NCBI GenBank assembly: GCA_027019045.1 | Contig: JALUXI010000113.1 | Coordinates: forward strand, 1-15,193 | Direction of reading: 5' to 3' | From: Piscirickettsiaceae bacterium | GTDB lineage: Bacteria; Pseudomonadota; Gammaproteobacteria; Thiomicrospirales; Thiomicrospiraceae | Length of the DNA: 15,193 nucleotides | Shown here: positions 1 through 5,784 of the stretch, piece after piece | How the letters are laid out: each line of letters begins with the position of its first letter | Position numbering within the stretch: the first letter of the stretch is position 1 | The notes under the pieces: model-generated | Database searches by the model: none | What the model saw: the letters and a program-made list of their open reading frames with translations, nothing else | Told to the model about the DNA's origin: nothing | Translations under genes and position numbers: made by a program

Positions 1-59
1 AAACCATTGCTGAAGAGGTCGAAAAAATCTCTTTAGACATTATCAATGAAGTGAAATAG
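1..59 (+). CDS. 3' end of an unidentified protein (partial)
   Basis: An open frame enters from the left edge (first full codon at position 3) and ends at TAG 57-59, giving the last 18 residues, TIAEEVEKISLDIINEVK. They look like a charged amphipathic helix. This is too short to assign to a family. The frame is followed within 10 bases by a 12-bp hairpin, which fits a true gene end. It converges on minE, so it is not part of the min operon. Coding status is inferred from the open frame and the adjacent hairpin only. Confidence 0.5.
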   Translation, partial: TIAEEVEKISLDIINEVK

Positions 60-68
60 CAATATGCA

Positions 69-96
69 CTTTAGCCCTCATTGATGAGGGCTAAAG
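69..96. terminator. Hairpin between convergent genes, possible bidirectional terminator
   Basis: A perfect 12-bp inverted repeat, CTTTAGCCCTCA (69-80) and TGAGGGCTAAAG (85-96), encloses the 4-base loop TTGA. It lies 9 bases after the stop of the plus-strand gene and about 40 bases past the minE stop. Neither side has a proper T-tract (plus-strand tail CTTATCG), so termination efficiency is uncertain, but position and stem strength favour a terminator role for both convergent genes. Confidence 0.6.
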
Positions 97-100
97 CTTA

Positions 101-141
101 TCGTAACTACTCAGTTGATACCATAACTGCTCAGATTATCT
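101..141. repeat. Fragment of a dispersed MITE-like repeat (left end)
   Basis: Positions 103-141 match 8741-8779, the left end of the full element at 8739-8876, at 35 of 39 bases by eye, in the same orientation. The terminal motif GTAACTACTCA is identical. Similarity stops abruptly at 141 and no right terminus follows, so this is a truncated copy or a solo end. Both copies carry an internal near-repeat of the tip, here TAACTACTCAG at 104-114 and TAACTGCTCAG at 124-134, 20 bases apart. The fragment covers the minE stop codon. Confidence 0.7.
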
Positions 142-396
142 TTTTTCATCAGGTAACACCAAGTTCAGCTCTAAAACTTCAACGCCATTGGCTTCATCAA
201 TCGAAATTTGCAAATTCTCCGCATCAATTTCAACATATTTGGCAATCACTTGCAAAATTTCTTCTCGCATGGCGGGTAGATAAGTCGGTGCTTTCCGTTC
301 AGAGCGTTCGTGAGCCAATAGAATTTGCAACCGCTCTTTAGCAACCGTCGCACTCTTCTGTTTTCTCTGTCCAAGTAAATAGTCTAAAAGTGCCAT
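136..396 (-). CDS. minE: MinE, cell division topological specificity factor
   Basis: MinE stimulates the MinD ATPase at the membrane and drives the pole-to-pole Min oscillation that leaves mid-cell open for FtsZ. The product is 86 residues (E. coli 88). The N-terminal membrane-targeting and anti-MinCD helix is visible (MALLDYLLGQRK, then VAKERLQILLAHERSE near 18-33). The C-terminal topological-specificity region ends in the typical strand VLELNLVLP. It is the last gene of minCDE: its ATG lies 2 bases past the minD stop, with GGGAAG as ribosome site at the minD end. Oddity: the last codon (AGA) and the TAA stop lie inside the dispersed-repeat fragment, so the extreme C-terminus may have been supplied or altered by that element. 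The core fold is intact. Confidence 0.97.
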   Translation of the reverse strand: MALLDYLLGQRKQKSATVAKERLQILLAHERSERKAPTYLPAMREEILQVIAKYVEIDAENLQISIDEANGVEVLELNLVLPDEKR

Positions 397-398
397 GA

Positions 399-1214
399 TT
401 ACTTCCCAAACAATTTCTTAAACAGTCCCTTTTTCTCAGCTTGCAAGAAACGGTGCGGTTTCTCTTCACCTAAAAAGCGGTCAACAATATCTTTATAAGC
501 CTCAGAGGCATCAGAACCTTCTAACATAATGACTGGCGTTCCCGCATTGGACGCATTAAGTACATCTTCCGATTCTGGCACCACACCAAGTAATGGAATT
601 TGTAAAACATCTTCTACAATGTCCTCAACAGACAACATCTCGCCTGTTTCCACCCGTTCAGGGTTATAACGGGTCAAAACCAAATGCTCAACAATCGGTT
701 CCTGACCTGTTTCTGCTCGCTTAGACTTAGCTTGCAAAATGCCCAAAATACGATCTGAATCACGAACAGAAGAGACCTCAGGATTCGTCACAATCAATGC
801 TTCATCTGCATAATAGAGTGCAAGTTGTGCACCCTTTTCAATCCCAGCAGGCGAGTCACAAACAATAAAGTCAAAGCCATCCGCTTTTAAATCTTCAATA
901 ACCTGCCCTACCCCTTCTTTGGTCAAAGCTTCTTTATCTCGCGTTTGTGATGCAGCCAGAATATAGAGATTTTCCACACGCTTGTCACGAATCAAGGCTT
1001 GTTTTAAATTCGCTTCGCCCTGCACGACATTGACAAAGTCATAAACCACACGGCGCTCAACGCCCAAAATCAAATCAAGATTCCGTAATCCCACATCAAA
1101 ATCTATTACGGCGACTTTATAACCCTTTTGTGCCAAACCAGTTGCAACGCTAGCACTCGTCGTCGTTTTACCGACGCCCCCTTTTCCTGAGGTCACGACA
1201 ATGACTTTAGACAT
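399..1214 (-). CDS. minD: MinD, septum site-determining ATPase
   Basis: MinD is a ParA/MinD-type P-loop ATPase that binds the membrane as an ATP dimer, recruits MinC to block FtsZ assembly, and is released by MinE. At 271 residues it matches E. coli MinD (270). The deviant Walker A motif KGGVGKT is at 11-17, with signature Lys11 and Lys16. The switch region DFDVGLRNLD follows near 38-47, and VCDSPAGIEKGA near 118-129 is the Walker B segment. The last residues, KGLFKKLFGK, form the amphipathic membrane-targeting helix. The ribosome site GGAGGAG (1225-1231) lies within the final codons of minC, so translation is probably coupled. The gene is complete, in the middle of minCDE. Confidence 0.98.
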   Translation of the reverse strand: MSKVIVVTSGKGGVGKTTTSASVATGLAQKGYKVAVIDFDVGLRNLDLILGVERRVVYDFVNVVQGEANLKQALIRDKRVENLYILAASQTRDKEALTKEGVGQVIEDLKADGFDFIVCDSPAGIEKGAQLALYYADEALIVTNPEVSSVRDSDRILGILQAKSKRAETGQEPIVEHLVLTRYNPERVETGEMLSVEDIVEDVLQIPLLGVVPESEDVLNASNAGTPVIMLEGSDASEAYKDIVDRFLGEEKPHRFLQAEKKGLFKKLFGK

Positions 1215-1218
1215 GTTA

Positions 1219-1932
1219 TTACTTCTCCTCCATTACTGTAAACTTTAACTGTTCGCCTTCCAAAGAGACCATCACACGGCGCCCTTTAAAGCGTTCATCA
1301 ATATCTTCATCTAACTGGTACATTCCCGCCACACAAACCAGTTCTGGCTCCAATGAGTCGGCAAAAATCTGTGCGCTGGTCTCACCACTGGCACCAGCAA
1401 ATACTTTACCTCGTACCTTCCCAAAAACATGCACATGACCATCTGCCACCACTTCAGCACCAGGGTTAATCGAGCCCATGACGATCAAGTCCCGATCTTT
1501 AGCATAAATCTGCTGACCCGAGCGCACTGTGCCTTTAACCACTTTTGCTGTTTTCAAACCTGGCGCTTCTTGTTCTGGCTGAGTTTCAGCAGTTTTAGAT
1601 TGGGCTTTTTTCTTCTCTTTTTTGCGTTTTTCTTCTTTTGGAAAAAGCGCTAAACCTGCATATTCGGCTTGCTCCTGCATGGCAGGATCTTCAGTACGAA
1701 TTCCGATTGGAATCATCTGAAGCTGATGCAGATACTCCAAAAGCAATGCCAAATATGTCGCATCTTTGATTGCTACTTTTGGTTCTAAAACAACAGGGAT
1801 GCCCGAAAAGAAAGCGGGGGCTTTTTCTACTTTTTTGCCAATCGCTTTCTTTGTTTTCTCAATATCTGCGCTCAACAAACGCAAAACTGTCAAAGAGAGA
1901 ATCGACCCCTTTAAATCAATGACTTTATCCAT
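1219..1932 (-). CDS. minC: MinC, septum site-determining FtsZ inhibitor
   Basis: MinC is the division inhibitor that MinD brings to the membrane and that antagonises FtsZ polymers. It is 237 residues (E. coli 231). The N-terminal FtsZ-binding domain covers about 1-100. A Lys/Glu-rich linker follows (about 100-125, EEKRKKEKKKAQSK). The C-terminal beta-helix that binds MinD starts near 130 and includes the characteristic VRSGQQIYAKDRDLIVMGSI and HVHVFGKVRGKVFAGA segments. It is the first gene of the operon. The ATG is preceded by a weak GAG ribosome site, and a good sigma-70 promoter lies 41 bases upstream. Linker codons are A-rich, giving a long poly-Lys/Glu stretch; this is common in MinC linkers. 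Confidence 0.97.
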   Translation of the reverse strand: MDKVIDLKGSILSLTVLRLLSADIEKTKKAIGKKVEKAPAFFSGIPVVLEPKVAIKDATYLALLLEYLHQLQMIPIGIRTEDPAMQEQAEYAGLALFPKEEKRKKEKKKAQSKTAETQPEQEAPGLKTAKVVKGTVRSGQQIYAKDRDLIVMGSINPGAEVVADGHVHVFGKVRGKVFAGASGETSAQIFADSLEPELVCVAGMYQLDEDIDERFKGRRVMVSLEGEQLKFTVMEEK

Positions 1933-1972
1933 ATATACTCTATAAGTTCAATAGGAATGAAAATGTTGCTAA

Positions 1973-2001
1973 ATCCTACTAGAGGGAGCGAAAACTGTCA
2001 A
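1973..2001 (-). promoter_or_regulatory. Predicted sigma-70 promoter of minCDE
   Basis: On the minus strand, TTGACA (1996-2001, six of six) is followed after 17 bases by TAGGAT (1973-1978, four of six). Transcription would start near 1966, about 34 bases before the minC ATG. It stands back to back with the predicted promoter of the divergent operon, with 9 bases between the two -35 boxes, so the two may influence each other. Confidence 0.65.
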
Positions 2002-2010
2002 TCAATGGCA

Positions 2011-2039
2011 TTGATTTATCTGCCTAAACACATTAGAGT
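2011..2039 (+). promoter_or_regulatory. Predicted sigma-70 promoter of the acidic protein-msrB-msrA operon
   Basis: TTGATT (2011-2016) and TAGAGT (2034-2039) are separated by 17 bases, each matching the consensus at about four positions. This would give a short leader before the ATG at 2068, which has a GGAG ribosome site at 2055-2058. Moderate strength; inferred by eye. Confidence 0.4.
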
Positions 2040-2067
2040 GACCAAAATAAGTAATGGAGAATATTAA

Positions 2068-2829
2068 ATGAAACGAGTCGAACTACATATTTCAGGAACA
2101 GGAGGGGATTACTTTGCAGGCTATCTTACCCCAGAGCAGAAAGAAGCTATTTTAGCCGATGACTATCAACCTTGTGATGATATCGTCACGGATGAAAGAG
2201 AATATGACCTGAGTACCATTGACAATATTTTTCACCTCTACACAGCCAATGCGCTTGATTTAACTGTTGAGTTGGTCTCAGAAGATGAAGAAGATAACGA
2301 AGATGAAGAAGAAATCATCTTGCCTGAAGAGATTCGTACATTCAACATTCATACTTTTGTGCCTTCAGCCAAAGATGCCGTGCGTCGTGGTGCAGTCAGT
2401 TCAGAAGAGGTAGCCGCAGAGCAACAATTAGCGAGTTTAGCCGTCGTGCGCAAAGAAGAAGGAGATTGGTTTGATTTAGAGATTGAATTAGAAGACGATG
2501 AAGAATTCAACCCTAACAACTTGATTTTTGGAACCTTCTCGATGCAAGAAATTCTGAATGAAGATGAAATAGTCGCCAAGGCATATTATGGTGATATTGA
2601 CTCTGAAGCTTTTGGTGTTTTCCAAGCTCAACTTTCAGAATTTTTTGCAACAGGTAAATATACCTTGACTGACACGCAACAAGAAATGGCATCAGAACCC
2701 TATCCTCCCATTGGCGTGCAAGAGCTTGAGCTAAACACAGAAATCGCTGGTGAGTCCATGCCTCTAGATTGTGAAATGCGTGTAATGGATGTGGTCAATG
2801 CTGAAATCCTTAAAGAGGGTTCTCGTTAA
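2068..2829 (+). CDS. Highly acidic protein of unknown function, first gene of the msrBA operon
   Basis: I do not recognise this 253-residue protein. It has no signal peptide or membrane segment, so it should be cytoplasmic. It is strikingly acidic, with a nearly continuous Asp/Glu run at about 72-88 and another acidic patch around 155-166 (DLEIELEDDEEF). The N-terminus, MKRVELHISGTGGDYFAGYL, looks like a beta-rich folded start, and the rest alternates predicted strands and helices, so it is not simply a disordered acidic tail. GGAG precedes the ATG. Only 3 bases separate its stop from msrB, and AAAGAGGG near its 3' end can serve msrB, so the two are probably translationally coupled. The context points to oxidative stress or methionine repair, but a function cannot be inferred from sequence alone. 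Confidence 0.85.
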   Translation: MKRVELHISGTGGDYFAGYLTPEQKEAILADDYQPCDDIVTDEREYDLSTIDNIFHLYTANALDLTVELVSEDEEDNEDEEEIILPEEIRTFNIHTFVPSAKDAVRRGAVSSEEVAAEQQLASLAVVRKEEGDWFDLEIELEDDEEFNPNNLIFGTFSMQEILNEDEIVAKAYYGDIDSEAFGVFQAQLSEFFATGKYTLTDTQQEMASEPYPPIGVQELELNTEIAGESMPLDCEMRVMDVVNAEILKEGSR

Positions 2830-2832
2830 GCA

Positions 2833-3204
2833 ATGAAAAAGCCTTTTAGGGTTTTAACGCCTGAAGAACAACATATTATTCTCCAGAAAGGGACGGAGCT
2901 GCCTTTTTCTGGAGAATATACCAACCATTCAGAGGCGGGTGTTTACCACTGCAAACAGTGTGATGCCCCGCTATTTGCTTCCAGCCACAAGTTTTCAAGT
3001 CATTGTGGTTGGCCGAGTTTTGATCAAACCATATCGGGGGCTGTTAAAGAAGTGCCTGATGCAGATGGACTCAGAACAGAGATCATCTGTGCACAATGCG
3101 GAGGTCATCTCGGTCATGTTTTTCGGGGAGAAGGTTTTACCCCATTGAATACAAGGCACTGTGTCAATTCACTCTCTTTAATCTTTAAGCCTCTTCAAAC
3201 CTAA
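2833..3204 (+). CDS. msrB: MsrB, peptide-methionine (R)-S-oxide reductase
   Basis: MsrB reduces the R epimer of protein methionine sulfoxide, using thioredoxin as electron donor. The 123-residue product is one compact MsrB domain without a signal peptide, hence cytoplasmic. The structural zinc site is complete: Cys40/Cys43 (CKQC) and Cys86/Cys89 (CAQC). The catalytic cysteine is Cys110 in RHCVNS. Cys58 in SHCGWPSF is at the usual position of the resolving cysteine. The HLGHVF motif (92-97) is present. It lies 3 bases after the acidic protein gene and 18 bases before msrA, so both sulfoxide epimers are handled by one transcript, from separate genes rather than an MsrAB fusion. Confidence 0.97.
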   Translation: MKKPFRVLTPEEQHIILQKGTELPFSGEYTNHSEAGVYHCKQCDAPLFASSHKFSSHCGWPSFDQTISGAVKEVPDADGLRTEIICAQCGGHLGHVFRGEGFTPLNTRHCVNSLSLIFKPLQT

Positions 3205-3222
3205 AGGGAAATACAAGACACC

Positions 3223-3720
3223 ATGAATCTCAAAAATGCTTATTTTGCAGGCGGTTGTTTTTGGGGCGTTGAACACCTTTTTCAACAACACCCTGGTGTC
3301 ATTGATGCTGAAAGTGGCTATATGGGTGGACACCTTCCAAATCCGACCTATGAAGCAGTGTGCCAAAAAAACAGCGGTCACCTTGAAACGGTTAAAGTGA
3401 CTTATGATGCCGAAAAAGTCTCTTTTGCTGACCTTGTTAAATTTTTCTTTGAAATCCATGATTTTGAGCAAATTAATGGTCAAGGACCAGACATCGGTCC
3501 TCAATATCTTTCTGCCATATTTATACAAAATGAAGCAGAAGCAAAAACTGTCAACCAAGTCATGGCTCAACTTAAAAAGATGGGCTATCAACCTGCCACT
3601 CAAATCATTCATGCGACAAATGACAAAACACCCTTCTACCCTGCTGAATCCTATCACCAAGACTATTATCAAAAAACAGGAAAACAGCCCTATTGTCACC
3701 AGTACTGCGACATTTTTTAA
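3223..3720 (+). CDS. msrA: MsrA, peptide-methionine (S)-S-oxide reductase
   Basis: MsrA reduces the S epimer of methionine sulfoxide, in free or protein-bound methionine. The catalytic motif GCFWGVE places the nucleophile at Cys12. The conserved segments GYMGG, NPTYEAVC, FFEIHD and GPDIGPQYLSAIF follow in family order. Two C-terminal cysteines, Cys158 and Cys162 (YCHQYC), are suited to the resolving role. At 165 residues it is the short cytoplasmic form; E. coli MsrA is longer at the N-terminus. The start is fixed by the short lead to the GCFW motif and by AGGGA upstream of the ATG. It is the last gene of the operon. No strong plus-strand terminator follows: the hairpin at 3745-3758 has its T-tract on the other strand. 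Confidence 0.97.
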   Translation: MNLKNAYFAGGCFWGVEHLFQQHPGVIDAESGYMGGHLPNPTYEAVCQKNSGHLETVKVTYDAEKVSFADLVKFFFEIHDFEQINGQGPDIGPQYLSAIFIQNEAEAKTVNQVMAQLKKMGYQPATQIIHATNDKTPFYPAESYHQDYYQKTGKQPYCHQYCDIF

Positions 3721-3737
3721 AAATATTGCTAAGGTAC

Positions 3738-3758
3738 AAAAAAAGCACCCGAAGGTGC
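3738..3758 (-). terminator. Rho-independent terminator of the cytochrome operon
   Basis: On the minus strand, GCACC-TTCG-GGTGC (3745-3758) forms a stable stem with a UUCG tetraloop and is followed by seven T residues (3738-3744). It lies 28 bases past the stop of the 110-residue exported protein, so it ends the leftward cytochrome operon. Confidence 0.9.
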
Positions 3759-3786
3759 CTTACTAAGCATTGATTGATGAAGATGA

Positions 3787-4119
3787 TTAAATCACACCAT
3801 CTTCTTTCAGCTGCTCTTCCATGGGTTTATCTTTATCTTTGGACTCTTCCCATTTTTTCTTAAACTTTTCATAAAGTTCTTTGGACTTCTCCTGTAAAGG
3901 TTGAGTTTTGTCATCAAGGTAATCAATCCCTTCTCCAGCCTTCTTCTTCAGTGGCTCAGCAGCCTCATCCAAATACTCAACCCCTGCTTTTGCCTTCTCT
4001 TTGGCAACTTCTAACCCATGCTTGGCACTTTCGGCCAAATCATCTGTCGTTCCAGCTGCACTTTGTCCAGCAAAAGTAAATGTGATAGCGAATCCTAAGA
4101 CTTTAAACCAGTTTTTCAT
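3787..4119 (-). CDS. Small exported helical repeat protein, function unknown
   Basis: This 110-residue protein starts with a signal peptide (MKNWFKVLGFAITFTFAGQS, probable cleavage after the alanines at 21-22). The mature part is highly charged, Lys/Glu-rich and predicted to be entirely helical. Two imperfect 16-18 residue repeats are visible, AGVEYLDEAAEPLKKK (45-60) and AGEGIDYLDDKTQPLQEK (61-78), which suggests an elongated amphipathic helix or coiled coil in the periplasm. It has no cysteine and no lipobox. It is the second gene after the lipoprotein cytochrome: 14 bases separate them, and the ribosome site AAGGAAGAG sits directly after the cytochrome stop. I do not know the family. A periplasmic partner or envelope-stress helical protein is conceivable. 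Confidence 0.85.
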   Translation of the reverse strand: MKNWFKVLGFAITFTFAGQSAAGTTDDLAESAKHGLEVAKEKAKAGVEYLDEAAEPLKKKAGEGIDYLDDKTQPLQEKSKELYEKFKKKWEESKDKDKPMEEQLKEDGVI

Positions 4120-4133
4120 TCGTCATCTCTTCC

Positions 4134-4601
4134 TTATAAAGTTGTAATATATTTAGCCACTTTTTGGATATCTTCATCTGAGAAACTTTGCACATTCGGT
4201 GCCATCATAGAGGTCATGGGTCCTCGCTGCTTACCCGCACGATAAGCTTTTAGCTTCTCTTCTATCGCAGCTTCAGATTGTCCTCGTAGCTTAGGTCCCA
4301 CTCCACCTTCACCTGAAGCACCATGACACCCAACACAAGTCGCATACAAGCTTTCACCCGTTGAAGCGGGCGTCTGTACGGCAGCTACTTCTTGCTTCAC
4401 ATCTGCTGTACTTTTTTGAGCCGCTGTCTGTTGCGCTGGTGTGGCAACTGAGGAGGCTTCAGCAGGCTGAGAAGACTCTTTTGCTGCGGGTGCTGCTGAT
4501 GAAGCAGAACTACTTACTTTAGATTCAGACTGCTCAGAACCTGAACATCCAGCTAACCCGATGACCCCTACTATTGAAACCCATATCAATGTTTTTTTCA
4601 T
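4134..4601 (-). CDS. Lipoprotein c-type cytochrome (class I monohaem)
   Basis: A monohaem cytochrome c anchored by a lipid, probably an electron carrier on the periplasmic face of a membrane. Residues 1-19 form a lipoprotein signal with lipobox LAGC and lipidated Cys19. Ser at +2 favours the outer membrane under the E. coli sorting rule. Residues 20-80 are a Ser/Ala/Gln-rich flexible linker. The haem domain starts near 80, with CVGCH at 89-93, then GEGGVGPKLRG. Met129, Met132 and Met133 (GPMTSMM) are candidates for the axial ligand. The C-terminal helix DIQKVAKYI is typical of the cytochrome c5/c551-like class. A longer frame opens with GTG at 4610, but the ATG at 4599-4601 gives the better signal peptide and has GGAG just upstream; it yields 155 residues. 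Confidence 0.88.
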   Translation of the reverse strand: MKKTLIWVSIVGVIGLAGCSGSEQSESKVSSSASSAAPAAKESSQPAEASSVATPAQQTAAQKSTADVKQEVAAVQTPASTGESLYATCVGCHGASGEGGVGPKLRGQSEAAIEEKLKAYRAGKQRGPMTSMMAPNVQSFSDEDIQKVAKYITTL

Positions 4602-4780
4602 ACTCTCCACCTCTTATTTTTATTAAGCGCTACAACGCTATATTTTTTAAACCGAACAAAATGAGTGCGTTCCACTCGTGCAGAGCACTCAAAAGAACGA
4701 TTACTTCGAAATTATTTTATGCGAAATAAGGAGGTAAGAAAAAGTTTTTGACAGAATAGATTGAAAAATAGAATTTGAAA
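4602..4780. other. Intergenic region upstream of the cytochrome operon
   Basis: This A/T-rich stretch separates the tRNA cluster from the cytochrome gene and must hold the tRNA 3' trailer and probably the cytochrome promoter. I found no convincing -35/-10 pair. An inverted repeat GAGTGC/GCACTC (4663-4668 and 4685-4690), followed on the minus strand by ATTTTG, could be a weak terminator for the tRNA operon. A short AGCG/CGCT repeat lies at 4626-4638. No coding potential was seen. Confidence 0.4.
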
Positions 4781-4867
4781 TGGTGCCCAGGGCCGGAGTC
4801 GAACCGGCACGGTATTTCTACCGAGGGATTTTAAGTCCCTTGCGTCTACCAATTTCGCCACCTGGGC
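4781..4867 (-). tRNA. tRNA-Leu (UAA)
   Basis: An 87-base leucine-type tRNA with a long variable arm. The acceptor stem pairs GCCCAGG with CCTGGGC, followed by discriminator A and an encoded CCA. The anticodon loop CTTAAAA, within the stem AGGGA/TCCCT, gives anticodon TAA. The T arm has GGTTCGACTCC. It is the last of three tandem tRNAs read leftward, in the order of the E. coli glyW-cysT-leuZ cluster. Confidence 0.97.
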
Positions 4868-4910
4868 ATAGAGTTTGTCCGCCGACAAGAAATTTTGAAT
4901 TCAACAAAAA

Positions 4911-4984
4911 TGGAGGCTGGACCCGGAGTCGAACCGAGGTCCACGGATTTGCAATCCGCTGCATAGCCACTCTGCCATCCAGCC
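4911..4984 (-). tRNA. tRNA-Cys (GCA)
   Basis: A 74-base tRNA. The acceptor GGCTGGA pairs with TCCAGCC, with discriminator T, which is the cysteine identity base, and an encoded CCA. The anticodon loop TTGCAAA gives GCA. It is the middle member of the cluster. Its 5' end is only 2 bases from the CCA end of tRNA-Gly, and 43 bases separate it from tRNA-Leu. Confidence 0.97.
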
Positions 4985-4986
4985 AT

Positions 4987-5061
4987 TGGAGCGGGAAACG
5001 AGGATCGAACTCGCGACCCCAACCTTGGCAAGGTTGTGCTCTACCGCTGAGCTATTCCCGC
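4987..5061 (-). tRNA. tRNA-Gly (GCC)
   Basis: A 75-base tRNA. The acceptor GCGGGAA pairs with TTCCCGC, then discriminator T and CCA. The anticodon loop TTGCCAA gives GCC. It is the first gene of the tRNA operon, about 10 bases after the inferred transcription start of the promoter at 5078-5105. Confidence 0.97.
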
Positions 5062-5077
5062 TTTGTTGATGGAGGGT

Positions 5078-5105
5078 ATTATAGGAGGTTTCAAAAAAAT
5101 ATCAA
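5078..5105 (-). promoter_or_regulatory. Promoter of the tRNA-Gly/Cys/Leu operon
   Basis: On the minus strand, TTGATA (5100-5105) and a perfect TATAAT (5078-5083) are separated by 16 bases. The -10 box is followed by the C-rich discriminator ACCCTCC, the type found at stable-RNA promoters under stringent control. It lies between the pgsA stop and tRNA-Gly, so the tRNAs can be transcribed independently of uvrC-pgsA. Confidence 0.8.
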
Positions 5106-5143
5106 CCATTTTTACACCCTCTTTTTCAGTGTATTTTAAGTGG

Positions 5144-5725
5144 TTAATTTTGAGTCGATTCTAGAATGACAGGTAGAGCTGCCTTAGCATATTGCACCCA
5201 GGTCACCACTGTCAAAACCGCTGCAATATAGAGTGCAGGAAAACCTAAGCTTCCCCAATCCACACCCCATAACTCTCCACCATAGATGAGCCAAGTCAAT
5301 GCGGCCAATTGTAAAGCCGTTTTGACTTTGCCCAATTTGGAGACGGCCACCACTTCTCTGGCATTATTTTCCGCCATCCACTCTCTTAAAGCAGAAATAC
5401 TGATCTCACGCATCATAATCAAAATAGCTGAAATAATCACCCAAAGGTTTTCATGATACTCAGCCGCCACCACGATCAAGGCAGCACTGACAATTAACTT
5501 ATCTGCAACAGGGTCTAAAAAAGCACCCAACTTACTATCGGTGCCAAATTTTCTTGCCAAATAGCCATCAAACCAATCGGTGATTGAGGCGATCATAAAG
5601 GCTAAGCCCGCCCAAAACCGAGCATCTTCTATTGGTGCATAGTAGCAGATGATAAAAACGGGAATTAAAATGACTCGAGACCAAGTCATCCACATGGGAA
5701 TCTGTTTTAAGATGGGGTTTTGCAT
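5144..5725 (-). CDS. pgsA: PgsA, phosphatidylglycerophosphate synthase
   Basis: PgsA transfers glycerol-3-phosphate to CDP-diacylglycerol in the inner membrane, the committed step to phosphatidylglycerol and cardiolipin. The 193-residue protein carries the full CDP-alcohol phosphatidyltransferase signature at 50-75, with Asp50, Asp53, Gly54, Ala57, Arg58, Gly67, Asp71 and Asp75 all in place (DWFDGYLAR, then GAFLDPVADK). Several hydrophobic segments fit the family's six membrane helices. The N-terminus aligns with the E. coli protein (RVILIPVF). It lies 59 bases after uvrC and just before the tRNA cluster, the same order as in E. coli. No strong ribosome site precedes the ATG; the spacer is A/T-rich with a TATAAT-like box at 5762-5767 but no clear -35. 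Confidence 0.96.
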   Translation of the reverse strand: MQNPILKQIPMWMTWSRVILIPVFIICYYAPIEDARFWAGLAFMIASITDWFDGYLARKFGTDSKLGAFLDPVADKLIVSAALIVVAAEYHENLWVIISAILIMMREISISALREWMAENNAREVVAVSKLGKVKTALQLAALTWLIYGGELWGVDWGSLGFPALYIAAVLTVVTWVQYAKAALPVILESTQN

Positions 5726-5784
5726 AATGGAATATTTGAAAAATTAAATTTTAATTGATGAATTATACTGTATTCGTTAAGCCC

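Noticed and set aside
3178..3699. 173-residue minus-strand frame opposite msrA
   Set aside because: msrA on the other strand has all family motifs; the antisense product is low-complexity hydrophobic/Cys-rich sequence with no ribosome site.
3745..3758. Hairpin after msrA as the msrA terminator
   Set aside because: The T-run follows the stem on the minus strand only; on the plus strand the tail is CTTACT, so it serves the cytochrome operon.
4780..5139. 119-residue plus-strand frame across the tRNA cluster
   Set aside because: It is the antisense reading of tRNA-Leu, -Cys and -Gly; frames of this type (with GVEPAR- and SPLRLPI-like strings) are a well-known artefact of tRNA arrays.
5741..5755. 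A/T-only palindrome between pgsA and uvrC
   Set aside because: AATTAAATTTTAATT is a perfect palindrome but contains no G/C, so it makes a weak hairpin and is expected by chance in A/T-rich spacer DNA.
5762..5767. TATAAT box upstream of pgsA as a promoter
   Set aside because: No acceptable -35 hexamer lies 15-19 bases upstream and there is no extended -10, so a separate pgsA promoter is not supported.
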